Source: Streptomyces sp. P3
Lineage (GTDB): Bacteria > Actinomycetota > Actinomycetes > Streptomycetales > Streptomycetaceae
DNA length: 64,000 bases
Reading direction: 5' to 3'
NCBI RefSeq assembly: GCF_003032475.1
Contig: NZ_CP028369.1
Location: forward strand, 5,766,001-5,830,000
Shown: positions 25,785 through 35,325 of the stretch, in pieces
Layout of the letters: every line of letters begins with the position of its first letter
Numbering within the stretch: position 1 is the first letter of the stretch
Position numbers and translations under genes: made by a program
The notes under the pieces: generated by a model
Databases searched by the model: none
Seen by the model: the letters and a program-made list of their open reading frames with translations, nothing else
Told to the model about the DNA's origin: nothing

Positions 25785-28580
25785 CTACGGCGCGTCCACG
25801 ACCGTTCCGGTCGAGGCCGGGGCGTCCGGCATCGGCCGGTCCCGGTCGTCGCTCAGCGTGAAGCGCACCGACTCCTCGGGTTCGGCCAGCCGGTCCCGCA
25901 CCGTCGGGATGGCGAACTCGGCACTGGTGGCCCCGGCCGGGAACTGCGGCCCGGTGTACATGTCCACCTGCGACAGCGGGAGTTCGGGGTCGGGCTCCTG
26001 GCCCGAGACATCGGACAGCCACTGCGGGTCGACGTCCTTGGTGGACAACTCGGCCCCGTCGGTGACCGGCGCCAACCGCAGCAGGTACCACAGCGGCACC
26101 TCGGCGGCCCGGGAGAGCGAGACCCGCCAGGTCAGCGTCTCGCCCTCGGTCGCCCGCACGACGGGCGCCAGGGACACCCGCGGCGCCGGGTCGTCGTTGT
26201 GCGCCGTGACCCCGCCCCGGTAGGAGCCGACGACCGCGCCCCGCACGGCCTTCACAAGAAGGTCCTGCGCCTCGTCGTCGCCGAAGAGGGTGTCGCCCTT
26301 CACCTCGACCGAGAGGTCGATCGGGTCGGCGCCGGGCCGGACCGCGAGCACCTTCTCCGTCGCCTCACCGCTCTGCGTGTCGACGACGTAGAAGCGGGCC
26401 GTGCCGGTGCCGTGTCCGGACACCTGGACCGGAACGTGGTAGGTGCGGGTCCCGGAGTCGCCCTCCTCGACCGTGAGCCGGCCGATGTCGACGCGCGGCA
26501 GTGCCGCGGGCGTGACCGCGGGCGTGACCGCGGGCGTGCCGGGCGCCCAACCCCAGGCGTCCATGAACCAGGCCTCGCCGGACCCCGAACGCGGCGTCAG
26601 TTCGAGGGACTTGACATGCCGGAGGTCGAGTCGGGCACGGGCGGCGGCGGTCAGCGGCAGGCGCAGTTCGCGGGCCCAGTAGGAGGAGGTGCGGTCGGAG
26701 CCGGGCAGCCCGTCGACCCGGACCCTGCCGAGCTTCGCGCGCCGGCCGGCGGAGTCGGCGACGGTCACGTCGAGTTCCGTGCCGGTCGTGTTGGGCGGTA
26801 CGAACACGCGCAGGGCCAGGCTCCGGGCGCCCGACAGGGAGACCGGGGCGGTGGAGGTGATCTTGGCGGGGGAGCCCGGTGCGGACCACTTCAGCGCGAC
26901 CGCGCTCTTGCCGGAGTCCTTCGGCAGCTCCCACCACCCGAAGTGCGGGGACATCCCCAGAGCGTTGTCACCCAGACAGGCCTGCGCCGGATCGGGGTCG
27001 GCCCGGCAGACCCGGCCGCCGGTCACCGCGACCCCGCCGTCGGGCACGAAACCGCCCGTGCGACGGGCGCCGACGGCGTGCGTGAGAACGCGGGCGGGGT
27101 CCGCGGACGGAGCGCGCCTGCCGGAGCCGTCGAGCAGCGGGCGCACCCGGTCGTCGCCCGCGACGAACAGCCGGGCCGCGGCGGCTATGTAGGAGGCGCC
27201 GGCCCGGTGCTGCTGGTCGGCGGTCAGCCGGGTGGGCGCGGCGGTGGAGCACACCGGGTCGCGCCGCCCCTCCTCGGGGTCGTCCCCGAAGTCGTCCGAG
27301 GACGGCGCCTCGGACGTGCCCGGCGTCCACTCGCTGTTGAAGAAGTTGTGGTTGGCGCCGACGACGTAGACGGCGCTGTGCAGGGCGGCGCCCTTGCCGA
27401 TGCCGCGCGTCCCGTCGAGGTACGTCTCGCCCTCGAGGTCGGCGACGTCTCCGTCGCAGCCGGGCAGGATCGTCGCGGAGGGGACGTCGGCCACCGGATT
27501 CTGGCCGAAGATCGTCGGCCCGACGAGGACGGTCCCGCGGATCCTCCAGCGGACCTTGCCGGGGTAGCCCTCCTGGGCGGCCGGCGGCGGGTAGAGGCTG
27601 TCCATGGCGGCCCGGTTGACGCCTTCGCCGCCGCGCGAGTGACCGACGAGGAGCACCTTGGAGAGGTCGGCCTTCGCCGCGCCGGGCACGCCGGCCGGGG
27701 CGTCGCCCGGGTGGGCGGCCCAGTCCGCCCACCGGGCGAGGTGCTGTCGCACCAGCGAGGAGCGCGCCTGCGCGCCGCCGTCCTCGGCCTGCCCGTCCTG
27801 CCCGTTGACGCCGTTGGCCGAGACGGAGACGGTGACATAGCCCTGGGAGGCCAGCAGTTGCTGGTCCCTCAGGTAGCCCCGGTAGCTGGGGATCTCCTTG
27901 GTGCCGGCCGGGCAGGGCCACTCACCGCTCACGTCGTCCTCGGCGCCCGGCGTGTAGCAGGTGCTGTGCCGGCCGTGCAGGAACAGCGCGAGCGGCCGCT
28001 TGCCGGCGGCCCCGGCCGGTGCGACCACGACGGCCCGCATCTCGACCGGCTCGGCGTACCCCGGGAACCTCACCGGGTCCAGGCGGTACTCGCCGGTGAC
28101 CGTGCGGTACGAGCCCGGCCTGCCCGGGTCGACGGAGTTCGCCGGCAGGGGCGCCGCGGACGGGGGCTGCCGGACGGCGGGCGAACTGCGCCTGCCGGCG
28201 GGGGAGTCGGCGGCGGGAGCGTCCAGGCGGCGTCCGCTCGCCAGTACCCGCAGATCCTTCAGGGGGGCGGCGCCGGCCTCGTCGAGCGGGAGCCGGAAGG
28301 TGCGGCCGTCCGCGGACTGCCTCGGTACGCCGAGCAGCCGGCCACCGGCGTGGAACTCCACGCGGGCGTCGCCGACGGGCACGGGCCTCGGCGAGCGCCA
28401 CACCAGCTCGCGTGCGGCGCCCGTGCCGCCCACCTGCCAGCCCTGGGGCAGTGCGCGGTCGGCGGAAGCGGCGGGGGGTCTCGTCTCGGAAGGCTGTCGG
28501 GCAAGTGCCAGTCCCGGTGTTCCCGCCAGGGCCGCGAGCGCGGCCACGGCGGTGACACCTGTTCGCCGGACACGGATCAA
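25785..28580 (-). CDS. Large secreted alpha/beta-hydrolase-like protein
   Basis: A secreted protein of 931 residues. It starts with TTG at 28580, supported by GAGGAG about seven bases upstream, and a Sec signal (VTAVAALAALAGTPGLALA). The middle part is an alpha/beta-hydrolase: RPLALFLHGRHSTCY for the oxyanion region and VGHSRGGEG as nucleophile elbow. Later VVGANHNFFNSEW probably carries the catalytic His. The C-terminal half has jelly-roll-like and Calx-beta-like segments (VEEGDSGTRTYHVPV and EGETLTWRVSLSRA). It is probably an esterase/lipase acting outside the cell. The substrate is unknown. A small triple repeat TPAVTPAVTPA links the domains. Confidence 0.75.
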   Translation of the reverse strand: MIRVRRTGVTAVAALAALAGTPGLALARQPSETRPPAASADRALPQGWQVGGTGAARELVWRSPRPVPVGDARVEFHAGGRLLGVPRQSADGRTFRLPLDEAGAAPLKDLRVLASGRRLDAPAADSPAGRRSSPAVRQPPSAAPLPANSVDPGRPGSYRTVTGEYRLDPVRFPGYAEPVEMRAVVVAPAGAAGKRPLALFLHGRHSTCYTPGAEDDVSGEWPCPAGTKEIPSYRGYLRDQQLLASQGYVTVSVSANGVNGQDGQAEDGGAQARSSLVRQHLARWADWAAHPGDAPAGVPGAAKADLSKVLLVGHSRGGEGVNRAAMDSLYPPPAAQEGYPGKVRWRIRGTVLVGPTIFGQNPVADVPSATILPGCDGDVADLEGETYLDGTRGIGKGAALHSAVYVVGANHNFFNSEWTPGTSEAPSSDDFGDDPEEGRRDPVCSTAAPTRLTADQQHRAGASYIAAAARLFVAGDDRVRPLLDGSGRRAPSADPARVLTHAVGARRTGGFVPDGGVAVTGGRVCRADPDPAQACLGDNALGMSPHFGWWELPKDSGKSAVALKWSAPGSPAKITSTAPVSLSGARSLALRVFVPPNTTGTELDVTVADSAGRRAKLGRVRVDGLPGSDRTSSYWARELRLPLTAAARARLDLRHVKSLELTPRSGSGEAWFMDAWGWAPGTPAVTPAVTPAALPRVDIGRLTVEEGDSGTRTYHVPVQVSGHGTGTARFYVVDTQSGEATEKVLAVRPGADPIDLSVEVKGDTLFGDDEAQDLLVKAVRGAVVGSYRGGVTAHNDDPAPRVSLAPVVRATEGETLTWRVSLSRAAEVPLWYLLRLAPVTDGAELSTKDVDPQWLSDVSGQEPDPELPLSQVDMYTGPQFPAGATSAEFAIPTVRDRLAEPEESVRFTLSDDRDRPMPDAPASTGTVVDAP

Positions 28581-28740
28581 GGTCCACTCCTCAACTCCGG
28601 AGCGCGGGAGCCCCGTCCGTCCCGGGAGCTCCTCGCGTCACGGAGGAAGCGAAACCGGATCCTTGGGTTGCCTGTGCGGTCGCAGACCGCCCGAGGAGCG
28701 AACGAAACCGGTCACGCGGGAGTGGGGTGAGGTGCGGCGC

Positions 28741-29154
28741 TCAGTGCCAGGCGCGGTACGGCTCGTCGAGCAGCTGGAAGACCGGCTCCCCGCGCACCGG
28801 GTCCTGCGCCGTGGACAGCCGGACGCGGGCGCCGCTGTGGATGCCGATGAGCGGCCCCATGACCCTGCCGCGCACGACGAACCCTTCGGTCATCTCCACC
28901 AGTGACACATTGCGCGCCGCCGGGGTGTTGCGGTGCACGACCGTGGCATGGCGGACCGTTCCGGCGCCCTCGCTGCGCTCGGTGCGCAGGTCGCTGCCCT
29001 GGCACACCGGACACAGCAGCCGGTGGTACATCGTGGTGGCGCACCAGGTGCAGCGTTGGAAGAGGATCGTGTCGCCGTCGGCATGCGGGCGGTCGAGGAC
29101 GCCCGCCGCGGAGCGGACGGTCTGCTGTACGGCGGTTCCTGAGTGGTGGTACAC
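28741..29154 (-). CDS. DUF35-type OB-fold protein with zinc ribbon
   Basis: A protein of 137 residues. The rubredoxin-like zinc ribbon is seen as FQRCTWCATTMYHRLLCPVCQG (two CxxC pairs), followed by an OB-fold domain with VRHATVVHRNTPAARN and VRGRVMGPL. DUF35 proteins usually assist acyl-CoA thiolases or hydratases in fatty-acid or steroid breakdown, but no such enzyme is adjacent. GTG at 29154 was chosen for the GGGAG ten bases upstream; the frame extends to 29259 with a less likely lead. It lies downstream of a TetR gene on the same strand with an operator-like palindrome between them, so the TetR protein may control it. Confidence 0.75.
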   Translation of the reverse strand: MYHHSGTAVQQTVRSAAGVLDRPHADGDTILFQRCTWCATTMYHRLLCPVCQGSDLRTERSEGAGTVRHATVVHRNTPAARNVSLVEMTEGFVVRGRVMGPLIGIHSGARVRLSTAQDPVRGEPVFQLLDEPYRAWH

Positions 29155-29253
29155 GCGGGTCAACTCCCTGCACTCGGCCGGAATCCACGTGCGCGGTTCA
29201 CCCGTGCACGCACGTGCCCGGTCGACCGTGCCGCCGTGCACGGCCACAGCGTA

Positions 29254-29268
29254 TGGCACTGAGTGTCA
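29254..29268. promoter_or_regulatory. Palindrome TGGCACT-G-AGTGTCA
   Basis: A 15-base dyad with one mismatch, overlapping the TetR stop codon and preceding the DUF35 gene. TGGCACT occurs again upstream of the TetR gene (30071-30077), which fits a site for that regulator at both places. Confidence 0.45.
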
Positions 29269-30039
29269 CAGGTAAAGGCACTGCGTACCCTGATCTCCCG
29301 GGGTCCGGTCCGGCTCGAGCGTCGTCTCGATCTCCCGGAGCACACGCCACAGCGGCGTTCCGCGCCGGGTGACCACCACCACGACGTCCTCCGGGTGCTC
29401 GGCGGTGGACGGCACCGCGGCGGGAGTGGGGGCGGTGGCGGGAGCCGGGGGAACACCGAAGGCCGACTGCACGAACCCGAGGGCGTGGTCCACGGTCGCG
29501 GTCGCGTCCCCCCGGCCGTCCGAACGCAGCCAGGAGCGCAGGGCGTTGTTGTGCGCGGCCACCACCGCGGCCGCGATGACGTCGGCGTGCAGGGTGCCGT
29601 GCGCGCGGCCGGTGAAGCGGCCGCGAAGGTACTCGGCCAGGGCGCGCTCGTAGCGCCAGACCACCGACAGCTCGTACGCGCGCAGCCCGGGGACCCGCTT
29701 GGTGAGCCGGTAGCGCTGTACGGAGAAGGAGGGGTTCTCCGCGTACATCAGCAGGACGAGCCGGGCGGCGTCGCAGACGCGCCGCACCGGCTCGTGCCGC
29801 TCGTCGCTCGCGGCGAGGAAGGCGGTCATGTCGGCCAGGCACCGCTCGTGGTCGGGGAAGACCACGTCCTCCTTGGAGGGGAAGTAGCGGAAGAAGGACC
29901 GACGGCCGACTCCCGCGAGCGCCACGATGTCGTCGACGGTGGTCTGTTCGTAGCCGCGCTCCAGGAACAGCCGGAAGGCCGCCGCGACCAGGGCGTCCCG
30001 CATGGGCGGCTTGGCCGGCGCCTTGTCAGTCGCGCTCAT
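29266..30039 (-). CDS. TetR-family transcriptional regulator
   Basis: A protein of 257 residues, long for the family because of a Pro/Ala-rich linker and extra C-terminus (PAPATAPTPAAVPS, then EDVVVVVTRRGTPLWRVL). The DNA-binding domain is typical: ALVAAAFRLFLERGYEQTTVDDI, then ALAGVGRRSFFRYFPSKEDV. The ligand domain follows. ATG at 30039 is the only start consistent with the helix-turn-helix. It lies between folD (upstream, same strand) and the DUF35 gene. Its own promoter region contains the folD terminator and a TGGCACT half-site like that in the palindrome at 29254, so autoregulation and control of the DUF35 gene are likely. Confidence 0.85.
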   Translation of the reverse strand: MSATDKAPAKPPMRDALVAAAFRLFLERGYEQTTVDDIVALAGVGRRSFFRYFPSKEDVVFPDHERCLADMTAFLAASDERHEPVRRVCDAARLVLLMYAENPSFSVQRYRLTKRVPGLRAYELSVVWRYERALAEYLRGRFTGRAHGTLHADVIAAAVVAAHNNALRSWLRSDGRGDATATVDHALGFVQSAFGVPPAPATAPTPAAVPSTAEHPEDVVVVVTRRGTPLWRVLREIETTLEPDRTPGDQGTQCLYL

Positions 30040-30071
30040 GGACGGGAACGTAACACCTGAACGACACCGAT

Positions 30072-30106
30072 GGCACTCGGTTCCCTCATCCGGGGAACCG
30101 AGTGCC
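30072..30106. terminator. Terminator hairpin after folD
   Basis: Perfect 14-bp arms GGCACTCGGTTCCC / GGGAACCGAGTGCC with a 7-base loop, 14 bases past the folD stop codon (folD is on the minus strand). It separates folD from the TetR gene. Confidence 0.75.
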
Positions 30107-30120
30107 GGACCGGCGTCGGG

Positions 30121-31014
30121 TCAGAGCCGCTCCGCCGCCTCGACCACGTTGGTGAGCAGCATCGCCCGTGTCATCGGTCCGACGCCGCCGATCGGCGGCG
30201 CGAAGGAGCCGGCGACGTCGCTCACGTCCGGGTGGACGTCGCCGAGGATGCCCTCGACCGTGCGCGTGAGGCCCACGGACAGCACGGTCGCACCCGGCTT
30301 GATCCAGTCGGGGCGGACCATGTGGGCCACTCCGGCCGCGGCCACCACCACGTCCGCCTCGCGGGCGTGCGCGGCCGTGTCCTGCGTGGCCTCGTGGCAC
30401 AGGGTCACGGTGGCGTGCTCGGTGGCGCGGGTCAGCATCAGGCCCAGCGGACGGCCCACGGTGACGCCGCAGCCGATCACGCAGAACTGCTGCCCGGTGA
30501 TCTCCACGTGGTTGCGGCGCAGCAGGTCGATGATGCCGCGCGGGGTGCAGGGCAGCGGGCCCGGGATGCCCAGCACCAGTCGGCCCAGGTTCGTCGGGTG
30601 CAGGCCGTCGGCGTCCTTGACCGGGTCGATCAGCTCCAGCACCGCGTGGGTGTCGATGTGGGCGGGGAGCGGGAGCTGCACGATGAACCCGGTGCACGCC
30701 GGATCGGCGTTCAGCCGGAGCACGGCGGCCTCCACGTCGGCCTGGGAGGCGTCGGCGGGCAGCTCCACCCGGATCGAGGCGATGCCGACCTGGGCGCAGT
30801 CGCGGTGCTTGCCGCCCACGTAGGAACGGCTGCCCGCGTCGTCGCCGACGAGGATCGTGCCCAGCCCGGGGGTGACGCCGCGCTCCTTCAACGCCTGTAC
30901 GCGCAGGGCGAGTTCGCTCTTGATGTCGGCCGCGGCGGCCTTGCCGTCGAGAAGTGTTGCGGTGGTCACGGGATCGGCGAGCCCTTCAGGAGATAAGAAC
31001 GACGGTCCTGTCAT
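30121..31014 (-). CDS. folD: Bifunctional methylene-tetrahydrofolate dehydrogenase/cyclohydrolase
   Basis: A FolD enzyme of 297 residues, the expected length. It interconverts 5,10-methylene-THF and 10-formyl-THF in one-carbon metabolism. The catalytic Tyr-Lys pair is in [15 protein letters not shown]. Other family blocks are [36 protein letters not shown] and [13 protein letters not shown]. The NADP site is [14 protein letters not shown]. The start ATG at 31014 has AAGGGG seven bases upstream; it is preceded by a short N-terminal extension [21 protein letters not shown] compared with other FolD proteins. The next gene (31139) is divergent. Streptomyces usually carry one or two folD copies. 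Confidence 0.93.
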   Translation of the reverse strand: MTGPSFLSPEGLADPVTTATLLDGKAAAADIKSELALRVQALKERGVTPGLGTILVGDDAGSRSYVGGKHRDCAQVGIASIRVELPADASQADVEAAVLRLNADPACTGFIVQLPLPAHIDTHAVLELIDPVKDADGLHPTNLGRLVLGIPGPLPCTPRGIIDLLRRNHVEITGQQFCVIGCGVTVGRPLGLMLTRATEHATVTLCHEATQDTAAHAREADVVVAAAGVAHMVRPDWIKPGATVLSVGLTRTVEGILGDVHPDVSDVAGSFAPPIGGVGPMTRAMLLTNVVEAAERL

Positions 31015-31138
31015 CGTACGACCCCTTCGTCCGCCGACGCCCACGAGTCCCGCCCGCCGCAGCCGTACCGCCAGGTCGGCGGCGTTGCCGCTGACGTAAC
31101 CTTTGCGCACCGCTTCGCCGCCCACCGGGAGACCTCGC

Positions 31139-31966
31139 ATGCCCGCCGCCCGCCCCCGTCTCCTCTACGTCACCGACCTGGCCTACCCGGCCCGTGGGCG
31201 CCGTTACGGCGACGAGGACGTCTTCCTCTCCTCCCGCCTGCGGGCGGACTTCGACCTCGCCCTGTGCCATCCGCTGGACGCGACCGCACTGATGCCTGCC
31301 TTCGACGGCGTTGTCGTCCGCAACAGCGGACCGGTCCTGGGCTACCGGGCGCAGTACGAGGCCTTCCGGGAGCGCGCGCTGCGCGACGGCGTACGCGTCT
31401 ACAACCCGCTCACCGGCCGCGCGGACATGGCGGGCAAGCAGTACCTCCTCGACCTCGGTGCCGAGGGATTCCCGGTGATCCCCACCGTCGACCGCGCCGA
31501 GGACCTGCACCGGCTGCCCGAGGCCGAGCGGTACGTCGTCAAGCCCAAACTCGGCGCCGACTCGACAGGCCTGCGGGTCGTCGCGCCCGACGCCCTGCCG
31601 GCTGCCGCCGACGGCTCGCTCCTGGTGCAGCCGTGCGTCGACTTCGTCCACGAGGTCTCCTTCTACTACGTCGACCACGACTTCCAGTACGCCCTGTACG
31701 CTCCGCGCCCCGACCGCCGCTGGGAGCTCCAGCCGTACCGGCCCACCGTGCGGGACCTGGAGTTCGCCCACCGCTTCGTCGACTGGAACGGTCTCGCGCA
31801 CGGCATCCAGCGCGTCGACGCCTGCCGTACCCGGGACGGCGAACTGCTGCTGGTGGAGCTGGAGGACCTCAACCCCTACCTCTCACTGGACGCCCTCGAC
31901 GAGGAGGCGCGGGACGCCTTCGTCGCCGCGACGACCCGCTCCCTGCGCCACTTCCTCGCACAGTAG
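31139..31966 (+). CDS. Orphan ATP-grasp protein
   Basis: A cytosolic protein of 275 residues with ATP-grasp features: K135 in [17 protein letters not shown], a strand [19 protein letters not shown], and the metal site [16 protein letters not shown] with N245. The N-terminal part ([19 protein letters not shown]) is a preATP-grasp-like fold. It should form an amide or ester bond or otherwise use ATP with a carboxylate substrate. No partner peptide or amino-acid biosynthesis gene is adjacent. ATG at 31139 has GGGAG eight bases upstream. It is divergent from folD. I do not know a characterised close relative. Confidence 0.7.
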   Translation: MPAARPRLLYVTDLAYPARGRRYGDEDVFLSSRLRADFDLALCHPLDATALMPAFDGVVVRNSGPVLGYRAQYEAFRERALRDGVRVYNPLTGRADMAGKQYLLDLGAEGFPVIPTVDRAEDLHRLPEAERYVVKPKLGADSTGLRVVAPDALPAAADGSLLVQPCVDFVHEVSFYYVDHDFQYALYAPRPDRRWELQPYRPTVRDLEFAHRFVDWNGLAHGIQRVDACRTRDGELLLVELEDLNPYLSLDALDEEARDAFVAATTRSLRHFLAQ

Positions 31967-32082
31967 CCCCGCCCTTCCTCGCGGGAGCGGCCCGGTCCGC
32001 GGGCCGCGTCGGGCGGGGGCCGTTGAACCCGGCGGCCCGCGCGCCCGTATCCCATCCGGGGGACCCACGGGAGGGAGACCAG

Positions 32083-32802
32083 GTGCCGACACCGGAGGAA
32101 CCCGGACAGCCGCACGACCGCCAGGTCCTGGAGCCCATCCGGGTCCTGAGGCCGCGCAACACCGACGCCCTCGCGGAACTGTTCCGCGAGATGACCGAGG
32201 ACCCCGCCGACGGCTACGAGGCCGTTCCGCTCCCGGGGAGGACCCCGGGCGACGAGGCCGAGACCCGGGAACTGCCCCCGGCGCCGGCCGTCGGCGCGCG
32301 AGCCCGGCGCGCACCCGGGCGCGGGGTCCGGCCGGTTCCGCGCACGGCCCCCGCCCGCGCCGCCCGGCCCGCGCCCCGCGGGGCCGACGGGCCGCCCCGC
32401 GTCGCGGTCGCCGCCGTCGCCGTGCTCGCGGCCGCGCTCCTCGGCTTCGCCGGCGCGCTGTTCCTGCCCGGCCGCGACGGCGGAGCCGCCGCCGGGGCAC
32501 AACCCCCCGCACCCGCTCCCACGCCGACCGCCGCCGCGAGCGCGTCCGCCGATCCCGACGGCGCGGGCACCCTCCGGCAGGGGGACGGCGGCCCCGAGGT
32601 GACCGAGCTCCAGCGGCGTCTGCTGAGGATCCCGAACGTGTACGACAACGGCCCCACCGACGGCCGCTACGGCAGCGTGCTCACCGAGGCCGTGGCCCGG
32701 TTCCAGCTCTGGTACGGAATCCGCGGCGACGAGTCCGGCGTGTACGGCGACGACACCCGCCGCGACCTGGAGTCCCGCACCGGGTCGGCCGCCGCCGGAT
32801 GA
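32083..32802 (+). CDS. Membrane protein with C-terminal peptidoglycan-binding domain
   Basis: A protein of 239 residues. The N-terminal ~100 residues are cytosolic and Pro/Arg-rich (RVLRPRNTDALAELFREM near the start). One membrane helix follows (VAVAAVAVLAAALLGFAGALFL, ~residues 109-130), then a Pro/Ala/Thr linker and a PG_binding_1 domain (GTLRQGDGGPEVTELQRRLL ... GRYGSVLTEAVARFQLWYGI). It probably ties the membrane to the wall; this single-pass type is common in Streptomyces. GTG at 32083 was chosen for its preceding GGGAGGGAGACCA Shine-Dalgarno. It follows the ATP-grasp gene by 116 bp. Confidence 0.78.
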   Translation: MPTPEEPGQPHDRQVLEPIRVLRPRNTDALAELFREMTEDPADGYEAVPLPGRTPGDEAETRELPPAPAVGARARRAPGRGVRPVPRTAPARAARPAPRGADGPPRVAVAAVAVLAAALLGFAGALFLPGRDGGAAAGAQPPAPAPTPTAAASASADPDGAGTLRQGDGGPEVTELQRRLLRIPNVYDNGPTDGRYGSVLTEAVARFQLWYGIRGDESGVYGDDTRRDLESRTGSAAAG

Positions 32803-32850
32803 CCGGGCGACGGCCGGGTGCGTGCCGGGCGGGGCGGGAAGGGGCAGGCC

Positions 32851-35226
32851 CTACGGCTCGCCGTCCCTCGGCAGCCGGATGTCGAGGACGCACACGTCGT
32901 CGCGGCCGTCGGGCTCCAGCACCGCGCCGAGCAGCCGCTCCAGCGGCGCCGGACCGGCCGGCCCGCGTCGGGCGGCGGCCCGGGCGAGCCGTTCCAGGCC
33001 CCGGTCGATGCTCTCCGTGGGCCGTTCGACCAGACCGTCGGTGTACAGCAGCAGCCGGTCGCCGGGTTCCAGCAGGACGTCCGTCTCCTCGTAGCGGGGC
33101 GCGTCCGTCGCGCCGAGGAGCATCCCGTACGGGCGCTCGAGGTAGCGCGCTTCGCCGTCCCGCAGCAGCAGCGGCGGGGGATGGCCGGCCTGCGCCCAGA
33201 CGAGCCGGTGCTCGCGCGGGTTGTAGCGGGCCAGCATCATGGTCGCCGAGCCGTGCGGATCGCGGGAGTGCAGCAGCAGCGCGTTGAGCCGGCTGAGCGC
33301 CCCGGTCAGCGACGACCCCGTGATGATCATGCCCTTGGCGGTGAACCGCAGCAGCGCCATCGCCGCGACTGCGCCCAGACCGTGCCCCGCCACGTCGCCG
33401 ACCACGAACAGGGCTTCCCCGTCGGGTAGTTCGATGGCGCTGAACCAGTCCCCGCCGACGCTGAGATCCGACTGCGCGGGCAGGTACGCGACGTCCACCC
33501 GCAGTCCGGCCAGCCGGACGGGCTGCTTCGGCAGCGGGAGCAGCGCGTCCTGAAGACGGGCGGCGGCCGTGCGTTCGGCCTGCAGCACACCGTGCTGGGT
33601 GAGCATCGCCCGCTCGCTGGCGACGAGCGCGAGTTCGGCACTGCGCTGCGCGGTGAGGTCCTGCACGAAGCCGTGCACCTCGACGGGCGTGCCCTCGGCA
33701 TCCGGCACGGCCTCCGCGACCACCCGCAGATGACGGACGTCGTCCCGGGTGACCAACCGGAACGGCACGTCGCACGGCTGCCCGCGGCGCACCAGCTCCC
33801 CGACGGAGCGGGCCAGCACCGGCACGTCCTCCGGCAGGGCCAGCCGCGGCAGACTCGGAAGCGGGACGACGCCCAGGGCGGGGTCGCGTTCGAGGATGGC
33901 GAAGACCTGGGAGGACCAGTCCCCCTCGCCCGTCACCAGGTTCCAGGTGACCCAGCCCAGGTTGCCCAGCCGCTGCACGTCCGCCAGCCGCTGCTCCTGC
34001 CGGTCCGAGGGATCGTGGCGGACCCAGCTGACGACCAGTCCGTCGCCCAGCCGCGCCGCCCTCGCCGAGTAGGTGGACAGCTCGCTGAAGCCGGCGATCA
34101 TCTGCTGCAGGGCGAACGGCTCGCCCTCGAACGGCTCGTCGCCCGCCAGTGTCCGCAGGCAGCCCTGCCACAGGGGTTCGCCGGCCATCTCCGGCCAGCA
34201 CTCCAGGAAGCGCAGACCGACCAGCTCGCGCCCGCTGCGGCCCCTGGCGTCGCAGGCCATCCGGGTGGCGGCGTCGACGCGGAAGTCCTCGACGTGCCCC
34301 GACGCGGACCGCAGGGGCGAGAGGAGCACCGCGGAGACCGGCAGTCGGTCGAACATCGTCTGTACGGCGTCCGCGCCGAACGCCGCGGCGGGCCGACGGG
34401 CGTCGAACGTGCGCAGCGGGCCCGCGCAGAGCTGGGCGACGGCCAGCAGATGTTCCCGCACGCGCGGGGTGAACGGACCCTCACGGCGGCGGAGGATGCC
34501 CAGCGCGACGTCGGCCGACGCGCCGGTGACCACCGGCAGCCAGGCCCGGGTCGGCCAGCGCCGGGGCGGATCGCCGATCAGCAGATGCCGCTGCGCGTCC
34601 TTGTCGAGGTCCTCCAGCCAGCACGGCCGGCCGGACTCGAGTGCGTCGCGGGCGGCGATCCCGCTCACCGGCGGAATCCGGCCCCACTGGTCGGCCAGTG
34701 TCTCGTCGATCCCGGCGTGCCCCACGAGTTCGAGCCCGCCGCCCGGCAGCCGCGCGTAGATCATGACGGCGTCGGCGCCCACGTCCGGGGCGAGGTGGTC
34801 GAGGAGCCTGCGGGCGAGATCCTGCGAGCCGCCCACCCGGACCAGGGTCCGGCTGAGCCGGCCGAGGGCGGTGGCGTCGATCTCGTCGCCGGCCGGCTGC
34901 GGCGTGCTCTGCTCCGGGGCGTCGGCGGAGGGAGCCGCGGGCTCGGTGTGCGGCGGTGCGGCGAGGGCGCCGAGGGTGATCCAGCACTCCTCCAGCAGTG
35001 TCCGCCGCGCGGCCTGCGCCCTTCGGCGCAGTTCCTCCTGGGCGGCGTCGGGGGTGCAGCCACGCTGTGCCATCAGTGCGCCCTTGGCGCGCTCCAGCAC
35101 GGCCGCGGTGGCCGCGAGGTCCTGCAGTCTGTCCATCTCGGCGCGCTGGCGAGCCACGACGCGGGTCAGCGCGGCCATGTCGGGGACGCCGCCGGACTCC
35201 GCGGGCAGGGCGGGTTCGCTCGTCAC
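32851..35226 (-). CDS. ANTAR-GAF-PAS-PP2C (SpoIIE) phosphatase
   Basis: A signalling protein of 791 residues. An ANTAR RNA-binding-like domain is at the N-terminus (ALTRVVARQRAEMDRLQDLA, AAVLERAKGALMAQRGC, EELRRRAQAARRTLL). A GAF domain follows (~residues 115-285), then PAS-like regions (~295-530) and a C-terminal PP2C/SpoIIE domain with GGDWFSAIELPDG, VVGDVAGHG and YTDGLVERP. It should sense a ligand or redox state and dephosphorylate an anti-anti-sigma factor. An N-terminal rather than C-terminal ANTAR is notable. GTG at 35226 is the likely start; ATG at 35244 is possible. Neither has a strong Shine-Dalgarno. Confidence 0.82.
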   Translation of the reverse strand: MTSEPALPAESGGVPDMAALTRVVARQRAEMDRLQDLAATAAVLERAKGALMAQRGCTPDAAQEELRRRAQAARRTLLEECWITLGALAAPPHTEPAAPSADAPEQSTPQPAGDEIDATALGRLSRTLVRVGGSQDLARRLLDHLAPDVGADAVMIYARLPGGGLELVGHAGIDETLADQWGRIPPVSGIAARDALESGRPCWLEDLDKDAQRHLLIGDPPRRWPTRAWLPVVTGASADVALGILRRREGPFTPRVREHLLAVAQLCAGPLRTFDARRPAAAFGADAVQTMFDRLPVSAVLLSPLRSASGHVEDFRVDAATRMACDARGRSGRELVGLRFLECWPEMAGEPLWQGCLRTLAGDEPFEGEPFALQQMIAGFSELSTYSARAARLGDGLVVSWVRHDPSDRQEQRLADVQRLGNLGWVTWNLVTGEGDWSSQVFAILERDPALGVVPLPSLPRLALPEDVPVLARSVGELVRRGQPCDVPFRLVTRDDVRHLRVVAEAVPDAEGTPVEVHGFVQDLTAQRSAELALVASERAMLTQHGVLQAERTAAARLQDALLPLPKQPVRLAGLRVDVAYLPAQSDLSVGGDWFSAIELPDGEALFVVGDVAGHGLGAVAAMALLRFTAKGMIITGSSLTGALSRLNALLLHSRDPHGSATMMLARYNPREHRLVWAQAGHPPPLLLRDGEARYLERPYGMLLGATDAPRYEETDVLLEPGDRLLLYTDGLVERPTESIDRGLERLARAAARRGPAGPAPLERLLGAVLEPDGRDDVCVLDIRLPRDGEP

Positions 35227-35325
35227 GCCTCGAGCATGGCACATGGGCGCGGATCAGATCGAGGTCTTGCGACAACCCTCCCGCCAGGTGCTATGGCCTG
35301 CGAGGACATCGTTGCGACACCCCGC

